Below are positions 5,936 through 7,414 of a stretch of 7,414 nucleotides of DNA, one piece after another (within the stretch, counting starts at the first letter, position 1; each line of letters starts with the position of its first letter). The notes beneath the pieces were generated by a model. The model saw nothing but the letters and a program-made list of their open reading frames with translations. It made no database searches and was not told the origin of the DNA. The position numbers were made by a program, and so were the translations under genes. The stretch is from Candidatus Sigynarchaeota archaeon (GTDB taxonomy: Archaea; Asgardarchaeota; Lokiarchaeia; Sigynarchaeales; Sigynarchaeaceae): positions 1 to 7,414 of the forward strand of contig JAUQYW010000011.1 in NCBI GenBank assembly GCA_030587525.1, given 5' to 3'.

Positions 5936-5967
5936 TATTTTTATAGATCCATCAATGAGTATAAGTA
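5934..5967 (-). promoter_or_regulatory. TATA-like elements and small palindrome before the membrane-protein gene
   Basis: On the minus strand there are two AT-rich cores. TACTTATACT (5958-5967) has a purine-rich GGAAAAG just upstream like a BRE, and would start transcription near 5936, leaving the Shine-Dalgarno motif in the leader. CTATAAAAATAG (5935-5946) is the centre of an inverted repeat, TCTAT/ATAGA with a four-base spacer. As a TATA box the second would give an almost leaderless message, so it may instead be an operator. Confidence 0.35.
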
Positions 5968-6037
5968 TCTTTTCCACGAGATGCTCATAGTTGCTTCACG
6001 AACACCAACGAGATCCCGCACTTTTTGCGATGAACAC

Positions 6038-6046
6038 GTTTTTATG
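6038..6046 (+). promoter_or_regulatory. TATA-like element before the pyrophosphatase gene
   Basis: GTTTTTATG is the best AT-rich core upstream. Transcription from it would begin near 6065-6070, ahead of both candidate starts at 6080 and 6098. The divergent region 5918-6097 otherwise shows only the elements listed. Confidence 0.3.
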
Positions 6047-6097
6047 AACCAACGCGGTCATAGAAACGTATCAACTATAATGGTGAAGCGACCTTCT

Positions 6098-6652
6098 ATG
6101 GCGTTGTACTGGAAAAACATTAGCCCTGGCTTGAAACCGCCAGAACTTATGAATACAATCATTGAATGCCCTAAAAAAACGCAAGTCAAGTATGAAATGT
6201 CGAAAACAACGAATCTCATAAAGATGGACCGCGTGCTCCACTCCAGCGTCATATATCCGCAAGATTACGGCTTCATCCCGGGTACCATGGCCCCGGACGG
6301 CGACGCACTCGACATTCTCGTCATGATTAGCAACCCAACGGTTCCGGGTACGATCATCGTGTCCCGTCCCGTCGGCGTGCTGATAATGGAGGATGAAAAA
6401 GGCATTGACGAGAAGATCTTGTCCGTGGCGGTCCACGACCCTTTTTACGATGTATTCCACCGGCTCGACGACATCCAGCGCCATATCCTCGACGAAATTT
6501 CCGAGTTTTTTCGCTCATACAAGAACCTGGAGGAGCCAAAGTACGCTCACGTGAAGGAATGGCAAGACAGGGAACGGGCTTTCGACATCATCAAGCGATC
6601 CATCACCGAATTCAAGGCTGAATTCGGAGACATCGCGACCATCGTGCCGTGA
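6098..6652 (+). CDS. ppa: Family I inorganic pyrophosphatase
   Basis: Soluble cytoplasmic enzyme that hydrolyses pyrophosphate to two phosphates, pulling forward nucleotide polymerisation and activation reactions. The predicted length of 184 residues matches bacterial and archaeal family I enzymes. All the main active-site residues can be seen and fall within two positions of Escherichia coli numbering: Glu23, Lys31 and Glu33 in E-C-P...V-K-Y-E, Arg45 in D-R-V-L, Tyr57 in Y-P-Q-D-Y-G-F-I-P-G-T, Asp67, Asp69 and Asp72 in D-G-D-A-L-D, Asp99, Asp104 and Lys106 in D-E-K-G-I-D-E-K, and Tyr141-Lys142. It should need magnesium. The frame is open back to an ATG at 5981, but homologous sequence begins only around ATG 6098, which keeps the usual N-terminus; ATG 6080 is also possible. 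No Shine-Dalgarno motif precedes either. The SDR gene follows after 38 bases on the same strand. Confidence 0.95.
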   Translation: MALYWKNISPGLKPPELMNTIIECPKKTQVKYEMSKTTNLIKMDRVLHSSVIYPQDYGFIPGTMAPDGDALDILVMISNPTVPGTIIVSRPVGVLIMEDEKGIDEKILSVAVHDPFYDVFHRLDDIQRHILDEISEFFRSYKNLEEPKYAHVKEWQDRERAFDIIKRSITEFKAEFGDIATIVP

Positions 6653-6690
6653 AGAATTTTCAAGCCGATTAACATCGATGGTGGCACTCC

Positions 6691-7414
6691 ATGAAGGTTG
6701 GCATCACCGGCATCTCATCGACGCTCGCTATTTGCCTCGTTGGAATGCTCGTTGCTGATTCTAACGTCGAAAAGATAATCGGGTTGGACGTGAAACTCTA
6801 TGATGGTCCCGGTGACGAGAAGATCGTTTTTCGCAAGGGGGATGTTCGGAATGCAGATGCCGTGCGCGAGTTGCTCCGGGGCGTTGATGTGTTATTTCAT
6901 ATGGCCTTCGTGGTCAAGCATGGCGTGCCGGATCTCCGGGATGAAATCCTGGACATTAACGTGAATGGATCGAAGAACGTTTTCTTGCAAGCAGCCGCGT
7001 CAGGTATCAAGAAAATCATCTACGTGAGCTCCGTCGCCGCGTATGGCATAAATCCCGGGACCCCGCTCGTGATCAAGGAAGACACCCCTTGCAAGGGCAA
7101 GGAGATGCCGCAGTTTTATTACGCACATACCAAGGGCCTCGTCGAGGAATTTCTCGACGCGTTCGAGGCGGAGCATCGTGATATTATTGTCACGCGGTTT
7201 CGACCTCATATCATCGCGGGGCCATGCTTTGCGGGGCGCACCACGAATCTCGATATTATCCTCAAGCCGCTCGCGAGTGCTAAAAAACGCATCTTTCTCA
7301 CCAAGCCCGTGAACGCCCCGGCATTGATGCTCCAATACACTCATGAAAAGGACCTGGTCGCCGCAATGATCCATGCAATGCACCACGACATGCCCGGTGC
7401 CTACAACATTGCCG
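6691..7414 (+). CDS. NAD-dependent epimerase/dehydratase, extended SDR family (3' end outside window)
   Basis: The first 241 residues of an extended short-chain dehydrogenase/reductase are present, and the frame is still open at the right edge. Seen: nucleotide-binding start K-V-G-I-T-G-I-S-S-T-L-A at 2-13, an acidic residue in I-G-L-D-V (Asp33) expected to hold the adenosine ribose of NAD, G-D-V-R-N at 50-54, H-M-A at 70-72, Y-V-S-S-V-A-A-Y-G at 111-119 with catalytic Ser114, Y-Y-A-H-T-K with Tyr144 and Lys148 as the YxxxK pair, and R-F-R-P-H-I-I-A-G-P at 169-178. Such enzymes commonly act on nucleotide sugars, but the substrate cannot be told. The glycine-rich motif has Ser and Ala where Gly is usual, though T-G-[VI]-S-S forms are, from memory, a known variant. 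A weak GGTGG lies upstream of the ATG. It may be co-transcribed with the pyrophosphatase. Confidence 0.9.
   Translation, partial: MKVGITGISSTLAICLVGMLVADSNVEKIIGLDVKLYDGPGDEKIVFRKGDVRNADAVRELLRGVDVLFHMAFVVKHGVPDLRDEILDINVNGSKNVFLQAAASGIKKIIYVSSVAAYGINPGTPLVIKEDTPCKGKEMPQFYYAHTKGLVEEFLDAFEAEHRDIIVTRFRPHIIAGPCFAGRTTNLDIILKPLASAKKRIFLTKPVNAPALMLQYTHEKDLVAAMIHAMHHDMPGAYNIA

Noticed and set aside
5481..5990. + strand frame of 169 codons opposite the eight-helix protein
   Set aside because: Antisense shadow; the minus strand shows clear membrane helices and a Shine-Dalgarno-supported start.
5981..6097. N-terminal extension of the pyrophosphatase from ATG 5981
   Set aside because: The extra 39 residues cover the promoter region, do not resemble the family, and would make the protein longer than usual.
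1..7414. Defence island, CRISPR, mobile element or biosynthetic cluster
   Set aside because: No direct repeats, Cas, nuclease, transposase, integrase or synthase signatures are visible; genes are in short units on alternating strands.

Overview
The window most likely comes from an archaeon; this is inference. AT-rich TATA-like elements lie about 25 to 60 bases upstream of several starts, short T-runs follow stops, Shine-Dalgarno motifs precede only some genes, and the tiny zinc-ribbon proteins have an archaeal feel. An uncultured lineage such as Asgard is possible, but nothing here proves it. I see no rRNA, tRNA, CRISPR array, transposase or phage gene.

Layout, left to right. (1) Positions 1-388 hold the end of one small zinc-ribbon protein and a complete second one of the same design: a tandem paralogue pair on the + strand. 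(2) 437-1264 (-) is an alpha/beta hydrolase with a full catalytic triad. It is divergent from 1332-1886 (+), a conserved-looking protein of unknown function; their starts share a 67-base control region. (3) 1971-2873 (+) is a glutamine-amidotransferase-like (ThuA-like fold) protein without an obvious catalytic cysteine. It is followed by 2941-4026 (+), a membrane protein with about nine helices and an N-terminal coiled coil. A perfect inverted repeat sits on the TATA-like element before each of these two, and the arms are similar. (4) 5917-4184 (-) is a two-gene unit: an eight-helix membrane protein, then a soluble protein with faint uracil-DNA-glycosylase-like motifs. (5) On the + strand, divergent from that unit, are a family I inorganic pyrophosphatase (6098-6652) and, 38 bases later, an extended SDR (NAD-dependent epimerase/dehydratase) that runs off the right edge.

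Only the pyrophosphatase, the SDR and the hydrolase can be placed firmly in known families. The pyrophosphatase and SDR may be co-transcribed; pyrophosphate removal and nucleotide-sugar chemistry fit together loosely, but the link is weak. The rest is a mix of short transcription units that change strand often. I see no gene set that amounts to a defined pathway or defence system. The most unusual signals are the palindromic promoter elements, the paired zinc ribbons, and the uncharacterised membrane-protein/soluble-protein pair.
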